DNA of 64,000 nt from Goodfellowiella coeruleoviolacea (GTDB lineage Bacteria > Actinomycetota > Actinomycetes > Mycobacteriales > Pseudonocardiaceae), in contig NZ_JAMTCK010000002.1 of assembly GCF_024171785.1 (NCBI RefSeq), forward strand, positions 186,001-250,000, in the 5' to 3' direction. The notes under the pieces were generated by a model, which had not been told where the DNA came from, searched no databases, and worked only from the letters and a program-made list of their open reading frames with translations. The translations under genes were made by a program, and so were the position numbers. Shown here piece by piece: positions 42,212 to 51,137 of the stretch. The first letter of the stretch is position 1; each line of letters begins with the position of its first letter.

Positions 42212-43573
42212 GTGACTGACACACCCGCCCCGCCGCGCGGTGGGATCGCCCGCATCGTGGCCGCCAGCCTGGTCGGCACGACCATCGAGTGGTATGACTT
42301 CTTCCTCTACACCTCGGCCGCCGCCCTGGTGTTCAACAAGCTGTTCTTCCCGACCAGCGACCCGCTGACCGGAACCCTGCTGTCCTTCGCCACCTATGCG
42401 ATCGGGTTCGTGGCCAGGCCGCTGGGCGGGTTGATCTTCGGTCACTTCGGCGACCGGGTCGGGCGCAAGCGACTGCTCGTGCTGAGCCTGCTGCTGATGG
42501 GTGGCGCCACCGCCCTCATGGGGCTGCTGCCCACCTACGCGACGATCGGGGTGGCCGCGCCGCTGCTGCTCACCGCGCTGCGGCTGGTGCAGGGCTTCGC
42601 CCTCGGCGGGGAGTGGGGCGGGGCGGTGCTCATCGTGTCCGAGCACGGCGACGCCGCCCGGCGCGGGTTCTGGGCCTCCTGGCCGCAGTGCGGCGCCCCG
42701 GGAGGAAACCTGCTGGCCACGGCCGTGCTCGCGCTGCTCGCCGCGGTGCAGTCCGACGAGGCGTTCCTGGCCTGGGGCTGGCGGGTGCCGTTCCTGCTGT
42801 CCGGTCTGCTGGTGCTGATCGGCCTGTGGGTCCGGCTGTCGGTCACCGAGTCGCCGGTGTTCCTGGCGGCCGCGCGGCGCGACGAGCTGGCCGGCGCGCC
42901 CCGACGCGCCCCCGTGGTTCAGGTGCTGCGCGAGCACTGGCGCGAGGTGCTGATCGCCATGGGCGCGCGGCTGGCCGAGAACGTGTCCTACTACGTGATC
43001 ACCGCGTTCATCCTGGTCTACGTGACCGGGCCGCTGGCGCTGCCCAAGGCCGTCGGGCTCAACGCGGTGCTGATCGGCTCGGTGGTGCACTTCGTGACCA
43101 TCCCGCTGTGGGGCGCGCTGTCCGACCGGATCGGCCGCCGCGCGGTGTACCTGCTGGGCACGGTCGGCGTGGGGGTGTGGGGCTTCGCGTTCTTCGCGTT
43201 GCTGGACACCCGCTCGGCCGCGCTGATCGTGCTCGCGGCCACGGTGGGTCTGGTGCTGCACGGTGCCATGTACGGCCCGCAGGCGGCGTTCTTCGCCGAG
43301 TTGTTCGGCACCCGGGTGCGCTACTCGGGCGCGTCCATCGGCTACCAGCTCGCCTCGATCCTCGCCGGTGGCCTGGCCCCGCTGATCGCCACCGCGCTGC
43401 TGCAGCGCTTCGCCAGCACCGTGCCGGTGGCCCTGTACGTGGCGGCGACCTGCGTGGTCACCCTGGTCGCGGTCTGGTGCGCCAGGGAGACCAGGGGCAT
43501 CGGGCTCGGTGAGTCCGCCGGCGAGGACCCCACCGACGCGCCGGCCGGCCGGCCCAGCCCGGCGCAGGCGTGA
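42212..43573 (+). CDS. MHS-family MFS proton symporter (probable 3-hydroxybutyrate/organic acid uptake)
   Basis: 453 aa with about 12 hydrophobic segments. The metabolite:H+ symporter signature is clear: SLVGTTIEWYDFFLYTSAA at the N-terminus, FGDRVGRKRLLVLSLLLMG between TM2 and TM3, GFALGGEWGGAVLIVSEH in TM4, and ALSDRIGRRAVYLLG in the second half. It sits in the cytoplasmic membrane and imports a carboxylate with protons. The substrate is inferred from the adjacent 3-hydroxybutyrate dehydrogenase. The GTG at 42,212 has a weak upstream site (AACGAAGTGG). Confidence 0.9.
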   Translation: MTDTPAPPRGGIARIVAASLVGTTIEWYDFFLYTSAAALVFNKLFFPTSDPLTGTLLSFATYAIGFVARPLGGLIFGHFGDRVGRKRLLVLSLLLMGGATALMGLLPTYATIGVAAPLLLTALRLVQGFALGGEWGGAVLIVSEHGDAARRGFWASWPQCGAPGGNLLATAVLALLAAVQSDEAFLAWGWRVPFLLSGLLVLIGLWVRLSVTESPVFLAAARRDELAGAPRRAPVVQVLREHWREVLIAMGARLAENVSYYVITAFILVYVTGPLALPKAVGLNAVLIGSVVHFVTIPLWGALSDRIGRRAVYLLGTVGVGVWGFAFFALLDTRSAALIVLAATVGLVLHGAMYGPQAAFFAELFGTRVRYSGASIGYQLASILAGGLAPLIATALLQRFASTVPVALYVAATCVVTLVAVWCARETRGIGLGESAGEDPTDAPAGRPSPAQA

Positions 43574-43607
43574 CGGTCGTGCCGGTGCGGGGCGCCGCCC
43601 TGCGAGC

Positions 43608-45503
43608 ATGACCGGCATGACCCAGCCAGCCGACGCCCTGCTGCACCTGCTCGACCTGCTCGCCAGGGGCGCGGCGGGCGAACGGCTGGCCCAGGTGGCG
43701 GTGGCGGCCAGGACGGCCGGGCTGAGCGCCGCGCAGCTGGCCCAGGTCGAGCAGGCCACCGAGACGGCTCTGCGGATCCGGCGGACGCTGGACGAGCACC
43801 GCCGGCGGGAGACCGAGCTGACGGCGCTGTTCGACATCGCCAGCGACCTGGCCAGGCTGCGCGACCTGGACGCGATCCTGCGCTCCATCGTGCACCGGGC
43901 CCGGATGCTGCTGCGCGCCGACGTGGCCTACCTGAGCCTCAACGACGATCCCGAGGGGCTGACCCACATGCGGGTCACCGACGGGTCGGTCTCCGCGTTG
44001 TTCCAGGCGCTGCGGCTGGGCATGGGCGAGGGGTTGGGTGGCCTGGTCGCGCAGACCGCCCGGCCCTACGCCACCGCCGACTACTTCGCCGACGGCCGGT
44101 TCAACCACACCACCGCCATTGACACGGCGGTGCGCGAGGAACAGCTGGTGGCGATCCTCGGGGTGCCGCTGACCCTGGGCAGTCGGGTGATCGGGGTGCT
44201 CTACGCCGCGCACCGGGCGAGCCGGGAGTTCACCCCGGACGAGGTGAGCCTGTTGTCCTCGCTGGCCGACCACGCGGCGATCGCCATCGACAACGCGCAC
44301 CTGCTCGCCGAGACCCGCACGGCACTGCTGGAACTCAACGCGGCCACCGAGACCATCCGCGGGCACAACGAGGCCCTGCGCCGGGCCGAGGAAGCCCACG
44401 ACCGGCTCACCGACCTGGTGCTGCGCGGCGGCGACGTGCCCGAGGTCGCCGCCGCGCTGGCCGAGGTGCTCGGTGGCGGCATCGTGGTGTGCGACCCGGA
44501 AGGTGGTCAGCTGGCCCGGATCGGGGCGGCACCGCCGTCCGTGCCGGCACAGCCCGTTGCCGCGTCCAGGGCCACCGGCCGGGCCGTGCCCCGCGACGGG
44601 ATCTGGGTCTGCGCGGTGCTGGCCGGTCCGGAACTGCTGGGCAGCATCGCGCTGTCCGGCCGACCCGACCTGGCCGAGGCCGACCGGCGGCTGTTCGAGC
44701 GGGCCAGCGTGGTCACCGCGCTGCTGTTGCTGTTGCGCCGCTCCGTCGCCGAGGCGGAGAACAAGGTGCGCGGTGAGCTGATCGCGGATCTGCTGACCGC
44801 CCCCGACCGGGAACCCGCCGGCCTGGTGGCCAGGGGGCGCCGACTGGGCGTTGACCTGACGGCCGACCACGCGGTGCTGGTGGCGCAGGGCGACGGCGTG
44901 TCGCGGGACCGGCTCGCCTCGGCCGGGGCCAGGCACTGCCGTGTCCGAAGTGGACTGTCCGGCTGGCACGACGACCTGCTGGTGATGCTGCTTCCCGGTG
45001 CGGACGCGGCCGGTCTCGCCGCGGATGCCGCCAGGGAGTTGAGCGCGGCGCTGGGCACGCCGGTGACGGTGGGCGCGGCCGACAGCCACCGCACCGCGGC
45101 GGTGGCCGGCCCTGCGGCCCTGGCCGCCGCGCACGCGCAGGCGGCCCGCTGTCTGCGCGCGCTGCTCGCGTTCGACCGCCGGGGCCACGCCGCGACCCCG
45201 GCCGAGTTGGGCTTTGTCGGCATGTTGTTGGGGGACCGGGCCGATGTGGCCGGCTACGTCACCGACACCCTCGGGCCGGTGCTCGACTACGACACCAGAC
45301 GCGGCACCGAGCTGCTGGCCACCCTGCGGGCGTTCTTCGCCTGCGGCGGCAACCTGACCAGGGCGGCTGACGCACTGCACGTGCACGTCAACACGGTGGT
45401 GCAGCGGCTGGGCCGGATCGCCGTGCTGCTCGGCGCCGACTGGCAGAGTCCGGAACGCGCGCTGGAGATCCAACTGGCGCTGCGCCTGCACCGGTTGAGC
45501 TGA
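43608..45503 (+). CDS. GAF plus PucR/CdaR-type transcriptional regulator
   Basis: 631 aa from the ATG at 43,608 (a second ATG at 43,617 is possible). A GAF domain spans about residues 80-240 (LRADVAYLSLNDDPEG, GVLYAAHRASREFTPDEVSLLSSLADHAAIAIDNA). A GGDEF-like CdaR region follows (DLLVMLLPGADAAGL), and the C-terminus is a PucR helix-turn-helix (FFACGGNLTRAADALHVHVNTVVQRLGRI). It lies 34 bp after the MHS transporter gene and is likely its ligand-responsive regulator. Confidence 0.9.
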   Translation: MTGMTQPADALLHLLDLLARGAAGERLAQVAVAARTAGLSAAQLAQVEQATETALRIRRTLDEHRRRETELTALFDIASDLARLRDLDAILRSIVHRARMLLRADVAYLSLNDDPEGLTHMRVTDGSVSALFQALRLGMGEGLGGLVAQTARPYATADYFADGRFNHTTAIDTAVREEQLVAILGVPLTLGSRVIGVLYAAHRASREFTPDEVSLLSSLADHAAIAIDNAHLLAETRTALLELNAATETIRGHNEALRRAEEAHDRLTDLVLRGGDVPEVAAALAEVLGGGIVVCDPEGGQLARIGAAPPSVPAQPVAASRATGRAVPRDGIWVCAVLAGPELLGSIALSGRPDLAEADRRLFERASVVTALLLLLRRSVAEAENKVRGELIADLLTAPDREPAGLVARGRRLGVDLTADHAVLVAQGDGVSRDRLASAGARHCRVRSGLSGWHDDLLVMLLPGADAAGLAADAARELSAALGTPVTVGAADSHRTAAVAGPAALAAAHAQAARCLRALLAFDRRGHAATPAELGFVGMLLGDRADVAGYVTDTLGPVLDYDTRRGTELLATLRAFFACGGNLTRAADALHVHVNTVVQRLGRIAVLLGADWQSPERALEIQLALRLHRLS

Positions 45504-45694
45504 CCGGGCCGGCGCGGCCGGCCGCTGCGCGGTGCGGCACGGGCGTTCACCGAAGTTTTGCTTGACTTCACCTTGCCCCGTGACACACTTCCCTACTAAA
45601 CAAATTTTAAGTGGGAAATTAACTTACCGCCCGCTCGGGTGGTGTGCGCACCGGGCCGATTGTCCCGTCAGGACCGAGAAACGGAGAGACCCAG

Positions 45695-47920
45695 GTGAGA
45701 CCAGCAAGACGACCAGGCGGCCGGGCCGCTGCGCTGTGCGCGCTCGCGGCCGCGGCGATCGTCGGTGCTGCCGGAACCGTCGGCGCGGCCGGCGAGTCCA
45801 CCGGCCAGACCCTCCAGGTGACCCCGGCCTCGCTGGCGAACACCGTGCTGTTCAGCGAGAACACCCAGGGATACGAGTGCTTCCGCATTCCCGCGGTCAT
45901 CCAGGCGAACAACGGCACCCTGTTCGCCTTCGCCGAAGCCCGCAAGGGCGGCGCCACCTTCTGCAACGACAAGGGCGACATCGACCTGGTCTACCGGCGC
46001 TCCACCGACGGTGGAAAGACCTGGGAGAGCACCAAGGTGCTGCTCGACGGCAACGGTGACGTCCGGGGCAACCCGGTGCCGATCCTGGACGAGCGGACCG
46101 GGCGCCTGGTGCTGCTGACCACCTGGCAGTGCGTGAAGACCGCGGCCTGTGGCCGCCGGCCGCACGTGCAGTACAGCGACGACAACGGCGCCACCTGGTC
46201 GCAGCCCAAGGAACTGACCAAGGAACTGGGCTTCTCCAGCGCGCCGTCCTGGCTGGCCACCGGGCCCGTGCACGGCATCCAGCTCAGCCGGGGCGCGCAC
46301 GCCGGCCGGCTGGTCGCCGGCATCAACTACTCGGCCAGTGGCGGCCCGGCCGGAGGGCTGATCTACAGCGACGACTCCGGCGCCACCTGGCACTTGGGCG
46401 CCACCGACATCCGCACCGACGGCACCAGCGTCAACCCGCAGGAGGTCAGCGTCGTCGAACTCACCGACGGCCGGGTCCTGGCCGCCGCGCGCAACCAGGC
46501 CAACAACGACGACAAGTGCCTCGCGGACGGCCAGCGCAACCGCCTCCAGGCGATCAGCTCCGACGGCGGCGCCACCTTCTCGCAGAAGTTCACCTTCCAA
46601 CCCGACCTGATCACCCCGATCGTGGAGGCGTCGACGCTGCGGCTGCGCGCGACCGACGCGGGCGACAAGTACAACCGCATCCTGTTCGCCGGACCGTCCA
46701 CATGCGACCGTCGCAAGCAGCTGAACATCCGCTCCTCCTTCGACGAGGGCGCCAACTGGCAGAGCGTGACCCAGGGCACCATGGTCTGGGACCTGGACGC
46801 GGCCTACTCGGACATGGTGCAGCTGAACAACGGCGACATCGGCATCCTCTACGAGAGCGGCCCCACGGGCAACGCCAACCAGACCATCCGGTGGTCCTCG
46901 TTGACCGAGTCCACCCTCGGCCTGCCCGACGGCAGCACCAGCGGCCTGCCGGTGACCCCGGACTCCTCACCGCACGCCAACGACGCCTACCTGCGCGGCG
47001 GCCCCACGCTGACGACCGGGAAGTTCGGCAGGGCGCTCTCGCTCGACGGCTCTGACGACTACGTCCAGCTGCCCTTCGCCGAGACACTGGCCACCGGCAG
47101 CGCCGACTTCACCTGGACCGGCTGGTTCAACTACGGCAGCAGCACCGCCAGCCAGTCCCTGCTGTGGGCCTACAACCAGGGCGACGGCTACTCCCAGGTG
47201 TGGCTGCGCGCCGAGCCGGGCAGCAGCCGCATCCGCGCGCACGTGGAGAACGGCCCGTCCGGCTACGTCAACGTGGACACCACCAAGGCGTACAACGACA
47301 AGCAGTGGCACCACTTCGCGCTGCAGCGTTCCGGCGGCACGGTCACCCTCTACATCGACGGCGCCAAGGCGGCCTCGGCGTCGGGCCTGCAGAACTCGGT
47401 GAGCCCGGGGCGGCCCTTCCAGATCCACCTCGGGCAGCGGCTGGACGGCCAGTTCCGGCTGAAGGGCGCGCTGGACGAGGTGCGGCTGTACAACCGCGCG
47501 CTGAGCGCGAGCGAGATCAGCGGCCTGCACTCCGCCAACACCGCGATCGCCAACGGGCTGCGGCTGGACCTGGACTTCGACGCGACCAGCGCGGCCAACA
47601 CCCACACGGCCCAGTCGGTGTGCGGCGCCGGCTACCAGTACGTCGCGTCGAGCGCGCTGGGTGCTGACGGCACCGTCTACCTGATGCGCAACCCGGGCAC
47701 CGGGGAGAACTGCGTGACCACGATCAAGCGGACCTCGGTGGGCGCGGCCAGTGCCGTGTCCGCCTACCTGGAGGTGGCCGGCGAGACCAGGGCCACCGAC
47801 TCGGGCAACTTCTCCTACTACGCCGGGCCGATCCGCAAGGCCGCCGCCGGCAAGTGCGTCAAGTGGGGCGGTTCGGCCGGTTCCGTCAGCTACGACAGCC
47901 CCACGGAGTACTGCGGCTGA
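45695..47920 (+). CDS. Secreted sialidase with LamG and SapA-like C-terminal domains
   Basis: 741 aa from a GTG with GGAGAG 6 bases upstream. A signal peptide covers about residues 1-32. The GH33 catalytic domain has FRIP (63-66) and Asp boxes (STDGGKTW, SDDNGATW, SDDSGATW, SSDGGATF), with later arginines for the triad. A LamG/concanavalin-like domain follows (about 430-620; FTWTGWFNYG, DGAKAASASG, LDEVRLYNRALSASEI). The last about 100 residues (CGAGYQYVASSALGADGT, YYAGPIRKAAAGKCVKWGGS) match the Streptomyces spore-associated protein SapA as I recall it. It would release sialic acid extracellularly. The upstream AT-rich region holds a GAAGT-N8-ACTTC dyad at 45,552-45,569. Confidence 0.92.
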   Translation: MRPARRPGGRAAALCALAAAAIVGAAGTVGAAGESTGQTLQVTPASLANTVLFSENTQGYECFRIPAVIQANNGTLFAFAEARKGGATFCNDKGDIDLVYRRSTDGGKTWESTKVLLDGNGDVRGNPVPILDERTGRLVLLTTWQCVKTAACGRRPHVQYSDDNGATWSQPKELTKELGFSSAPSWLATGPVHGIQLSRGAHAGRLVAGINYSASGGPAGGLIYSDDSGATWHLGATDIRTDGTSVNPQEVSVVELTDGRVLAAARNQANNDDKCLADGQRNRLQAISSDGGATFSQKFTFQPDLITPIVEASTLRLRATDAGDKYNRILFAGPSTCDRRKQLNIRSSFDEGANWQSVTQGTMVWDLDAAYSDMVQLNNGDIGILYESGPTGNANQTIRWSSLTESTLGLPDGSTSGLPVTPDSSPHANDAYLRGGPTLTTGKFGRALSLDGSDDYVQLPFAETLATGSADFTWTGWFNYGSSTASQSLLWAYNQGDGYSQVWLRAEPGSSRIRAHVENGPSGYVNVDTTKAYNDKQWHHFALQRSGGTVTLYIDGAKAASASGLQNSVSPGRPFQIHLGQRLDGQFRLKGALDEVRLYNRALSASEISGLHSANTAIANGLRLDLDFDATSAANTHTAQSVCGAGYQYVASSALGADGTVYLMRNPGTGENCVTTIKRTSVGAASAVSAYLEVAGETRATDSGNFSYYAGPIRKAAAGKCVKWGGSAGSVSYDSPTEYCG

Positions 47921-47946
47921 CCACGCCCCGGCCCGGCCAGGCGGCC

Positions 47947-47981
47947 ACCAGCCGGCAGGCTGGTCGGTCGGTCGGTCGGTC
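47947..47981. terminator. Small hairpin and GGTC repeat after the sialidase gene
   Basis: ACCAGCC (47,947-47,953) pairs with GGCTGGT (47,958-47,964) around GGCA, and five GGTC units run from 47,962 to 47,981. It lies 27 bp after the sialidase stop. Terminator function is plausible but unproven. Confidence 0.4.
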
Positions 47982-48094
47982 GCGGCGCGGTCGTCGGCGG
48001 GAGTCCCCACCCCCGGGGCTCCCGCCGATGTGTCCCAGCCAACGTGTCCCAGCCGGACACCGCGCGGGAATCACCGTCGACCACGCGCGTTGAC

Positions 48095-49150
48095 ATGGGT
48101 GTGACACCCTCGGCAAGCACCACGTTCGCGGTCCCGTTCTCCGTGCTGGACCGCTCAAGCACCAGGCGCGGGCAGGCCACACCCCAGGCGCTGCGCGACA
48201 CGGTCCGGTTCGCCCAGCAGGCCGAAGCACTGGGATACCACCGGTTCTGGGTGTCCGAACACCACAGTGTTCCCGGCGTGGCCGGTTCGGCACCCACCGT
48301 GCTCGCCGCCGCCATCGCCGCGGCCACCACCCGCATCCGGGTGGGCACCGGCGGTGTGATGCTGCCCAACCACCAGCCGATCGTGGTGGCCGAACAGTTC
48401 GGGGTCCTGGAATCCCTGTACCCAGGCCGGATCGACATGGGACTGGGTCGCTCCGTGGGCTTCACCAGTGGCGTCCGCCGCGCGCTCGGCCACGACCGGG
48501 ACGCCGCCGAGCGCTTTCCCGCCCAGCTGACCGAACTGCTCGGCTACTTCACCGGCCAGCAGCGGAGCCACCCGGGTGTGCACGCCTGGCCCGCCGAGGG
48601 GCTGAGCGTGCCGGTGTTCGTGCTGGCCACCGGAGCCGGCGCCGAGACCGCGGCGGACTTCGGCCTGCCCCTGGTGATCGCGCCCGTGGGCGGCCAGGAC
48701 CGGATGCTGGGGATCATCGACGGCTACCGGGCGCGGTTCCAGCCGTCACCGTGGTCGGCGCGGCCCTACGTGGTCGTCTCCACCACCGTGGCCGTGGCGC
48801 GCACCACCGCGCAGGCCTGGCGGCTGCTGGTGCCCGAGGCGTGGTCGACCGCGTATTCCCGCGTGCACGGCGTGTTCCCGCCGCTGTCCCCGGCCGAGGA
48901 CGTGCTCTCGCTGCCGATGAGCGAGCGCGAGCGGACCCTGTTCGAGCAGGCCATGGACGGACAGGTGCACGGCACCGAGGACGAGGTCGGCGCCGCCCTG
49001 GAGACGCTGCTGCGCCGCAGCGCCGCCGACGAGATCCTGGTGACTACCAGCACCTTCGACCGGGGACAGATGCTGGACTCCTACCGCGCGCTGGCGCGTC
49101 TGGCGGGCTTGGTCGGCGCCGACCGGTCAGGTGTTGGCGTGGGTGGGTGA
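48095..49150 (+). CDS. Luciferase-like FMN-dependent monooxygenase (MsnO8-type)
   Basis: 351 aa LLM-class flavin oxidoreductase. FAVPFSVLDRSSTRRGQ, GYHRFWVSEHHSVPGVAGS, RIRVGTGGVMLPNHQPIVVAEQF and LYPGRIDMGLGR are the standard F1-F4 TIM-barrel blocks. It should use reduced FMN or F420 on an unknown small substrate. The ATG at 48,095 is weakly supported; GTG at 48,101 is possible and the frame opens at 48,044. It stands alone before about 2 kb of apparently non-coding DNA, with no reductase partner next to it. Confidence 0.9.
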   Translation: MGVTPSASTTFAVPFSVLDRSSTRRGQATPQALRDTVRFAQQAEALGYHRFWVSEHHSVPGVAGSAPTVLAAAIAAATTRIRVGTGGVMLPNHQPIVVAEQFGVLESLYPGRIDMGLGRSVGFTSGVRRALGHDRDAAERFPAQLTELLGYFTGQQRSHPGVHAWPAEGLSVPVFVLATGAGAETAADFGLPLVIAPVGGQDRMLGIIDGYRARFQPSPWSARPYVVVSTTVAVARTTAQAWRLLVPEAWSTAYSRVHGVFPPLSPAEDVLSLPMSERERTLFEQAMDGQVHGTEDEVGAALETLLRRSAADEILVTTSTFDRGQMLDSYRALARLAGLVGADRSGVGVGG

Positions 49151-49620
49151 TGGGCCGCTGGTGGGATGGACGATGAGGTGCTCTTCGCCTGTTCGGGATG
49201 CCGTTGGCGCTCCGCGCCGGCACCCACGGGAGGGAAGCAGGCGCGTGGCCACTGCAGTGCCGACAACAGCGGCCGGCCGCACTCGCTGACCGGTTACCGG
49301 TCTGTCCTCTCCGTCGTGGCGTCGCGCCGCCGGTCGGGCCGGCCACCACCTTCTTGGTCCTCAGTGGATTCGTGCTCACCTGGTCGCTGATCCTGCTGGT
49401 GGTCGCGGGTGATGTGGGTCATCCCGATCAGGTGCAGTGCGAAGCAGCAGCACGGGTGAGCCCGTGCCAGTGGGGGCGCGGCTTGTTGCGTCGCCGGCGA
49501 CGTGTCGACCACGCCAGCGGAGCGGTGGACGGGCCACTGAGCCGGAGCCTGCTTCGGTTGTCCCAAGTGGACAGAGGAGCCCGCTGGACTTCGAGGCGGT
49601 TGTCGCCCCGAACCTGCGCT

Positions 49621-49691
49621 GGACGGTTCGGCGCGGGGCCGGACGGTTCGGCGCAGGCATGCCGTCGCCACCGACATGCCGTCGCCACCGA
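49621..49691. repeat. Two short tandem duplications
   Basis: GGACGGTTCGGCGC occurs at 49,621-49,634 and 49,641-49,654 (20-bp period), and CATGCCGTCGCCACCGA occurs twice back to back at 49,658-49,674 and 49,675-49,691. Both are perfect and lie in apparently non-coding DNA. Confidence 0.9.
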
Positions 49692-50326
49692 ACTCGGCGC
49701 GACGTTCGACCGAGTAGTGGTTCGTGGTCTGGGTGGCACCTGCTCTGGACTCGGTCTGGTGATGCGGTGACCGCTCGATGGGTTGGGGTTTGACCCGGTC
49801 GCGCTTTCGGCTGGCGTTGCGCGGAGCGGTGGGGTGTGCGGCCTTGATCTTTCGCACCGGTTTGCGGGAGTTCGACTGGGCGGCGATTCCTGGACGCGGA
49901 CGTCGTTGTGTCGAAAACGTGGCTGGCGTCCCGCGTGTGCAGGTCGAGGTGGAAGACCCGGTGGCTGCGAAATGCGACGGCTTCCCGAATAGTTCGAGCA
50001 GTTCCTGTGGAGCATGGTTCTCGCGCGCACCACGATGATCGGCCGGGCTGGTGATCGAGGGAACGGTGTTCCGGCGGATAAGCGTTACCTGCGGGTCGAT
50101 GGCGGGTAAGAGGAGGTAACGGTGTTGGTGGACGCGCTGAGTGCGAGCGGACGGTGAATTGCGCACTGCGGGGGCGGCGTCGGATTGACCGGTGAGGTGC
50201 CGGCCTGGACGGTCGGGCCTGCTGGTGCTCGAACCTCCGGTGGTCAGCCCCCCACCCACCACGGGGGGCGAGCCCCGCTCCAGCCTATCGGCGGGTGGGG
50301 CGGAACGGTAGAGCGGCGGGCGGGCC

Positions 50327-50354
50327 TGTGGATAACCCCGCGGCCTGTGGACAA
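50327..50354. promoter_or_regulatory. Pair of DnaA-box-like sites
   Basis: TGTGGATAA (50,327-50,335) and TGTGGACAA (50,346-50,354) are the reverse complements of the consensus DnaA boxes TTATCCACA and TTGTCCACA, 19 bp apart and in the same orientation. No dnaA/dnaN gene or AT-rich unwinding region is nearby, so this is not a chromosome origin; it could titrate DnaA or be chance. Confidence 0.5.
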
Positions 50355-51137
50355 CGCGGGTACGGCGCGGCTGTGGTGCGGGTGTGGTGTCGGGGAACGG
50401 GAGTAGCATGCCGCCTCCGCCGCCCAGATCGGTTCCGCGGACCGCACGGTTGCGGAACCAACCGATGAGGTGCGAGTGGTGACGGCGCTGTGGTGTGGGT
50501 GCCGCGGGTTGATGTTGCGCTGGCCACCTGGTTTTCCGGCCTGCTGGCGAGTGGGGGTATTTCCTGGCCGGTCGGGGACGGATTGTTGGGCCTTCCTCGG
50601 TGAGCGGGAAATGTGGTGAGCACGTGACACGGGGGCGGCCGAGATGGTGGACCGCCTTGCCGCTGTTCAGTTTCCACTATTTCTCTGTTCGGTTGGGGAC
50701 TCCTTGTCCGAGTCACTCTGCAGACACTGGGGGAAGCGGGGGTGAATAGTGCGCGGTGAGGTGGGTGCTCTCGGGGCGGTGGGAAACGGGGCGGGCTGCT
50801 CCGGGTCAAGTGTCCTGATTGGATGATGTGGGCGCGCGGTAGTTGATTCCACTTCTGATGGCCTGGGTCGCCGGGCGGTGCGCCAGTTGACGCGTGTGTC
50901 CGCAGTGTCGAGTGCGCCAGTTGCGCCGGTCGCACCACGCGTGACCTCAGTGTTCGTCTGTCGGAAGGCAAAACTTCCCGGGTATGCGGGCCGTTTGAAT
51001 GCGGGAGTTCGGCCGCTTTCTGGGTGATGACAACGCTGCCGAGATTGACGCCTCCGGTGTGCTCGGGTTTACTCGCGATTGAAAACCTGAAGGAGGGTCT
51101 TGTCGTTCGTTGTGATTTGAGAATACGAGAGGACACT

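Larger units (their letters stand above)
49151..51137. other. About 2 kb without a supported gene
   Basis: Open frames of up to 371 codons exist on both strands, but none has a recognisable domain, a good ribosome site or the C-rich wobble pattern of the neighbours. The plus strand is conspicuously G+T-rich. The region holds tandem duplications (49,621-49,691) and two DnaA-box-like sites (50,327-50,354), and it ends in the leader of the SARP gene. It may be decayed coding DNA. Confidence 0.5.

Noticed and set aside
50327-50354. Chromosome or plasmid replication origin
   Set aside because: Only two DnaA-like boxes, no AT-rich unwinding region and no dnaA, dnaN, rep or par gene.
49294-50409. 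A 371-codon minus-strand frame
   Set aside because: Low-complexity Arg/Pro/Thr/Ser composition, no domain, no ribosome site and wobble use unlike neighbouring genes.
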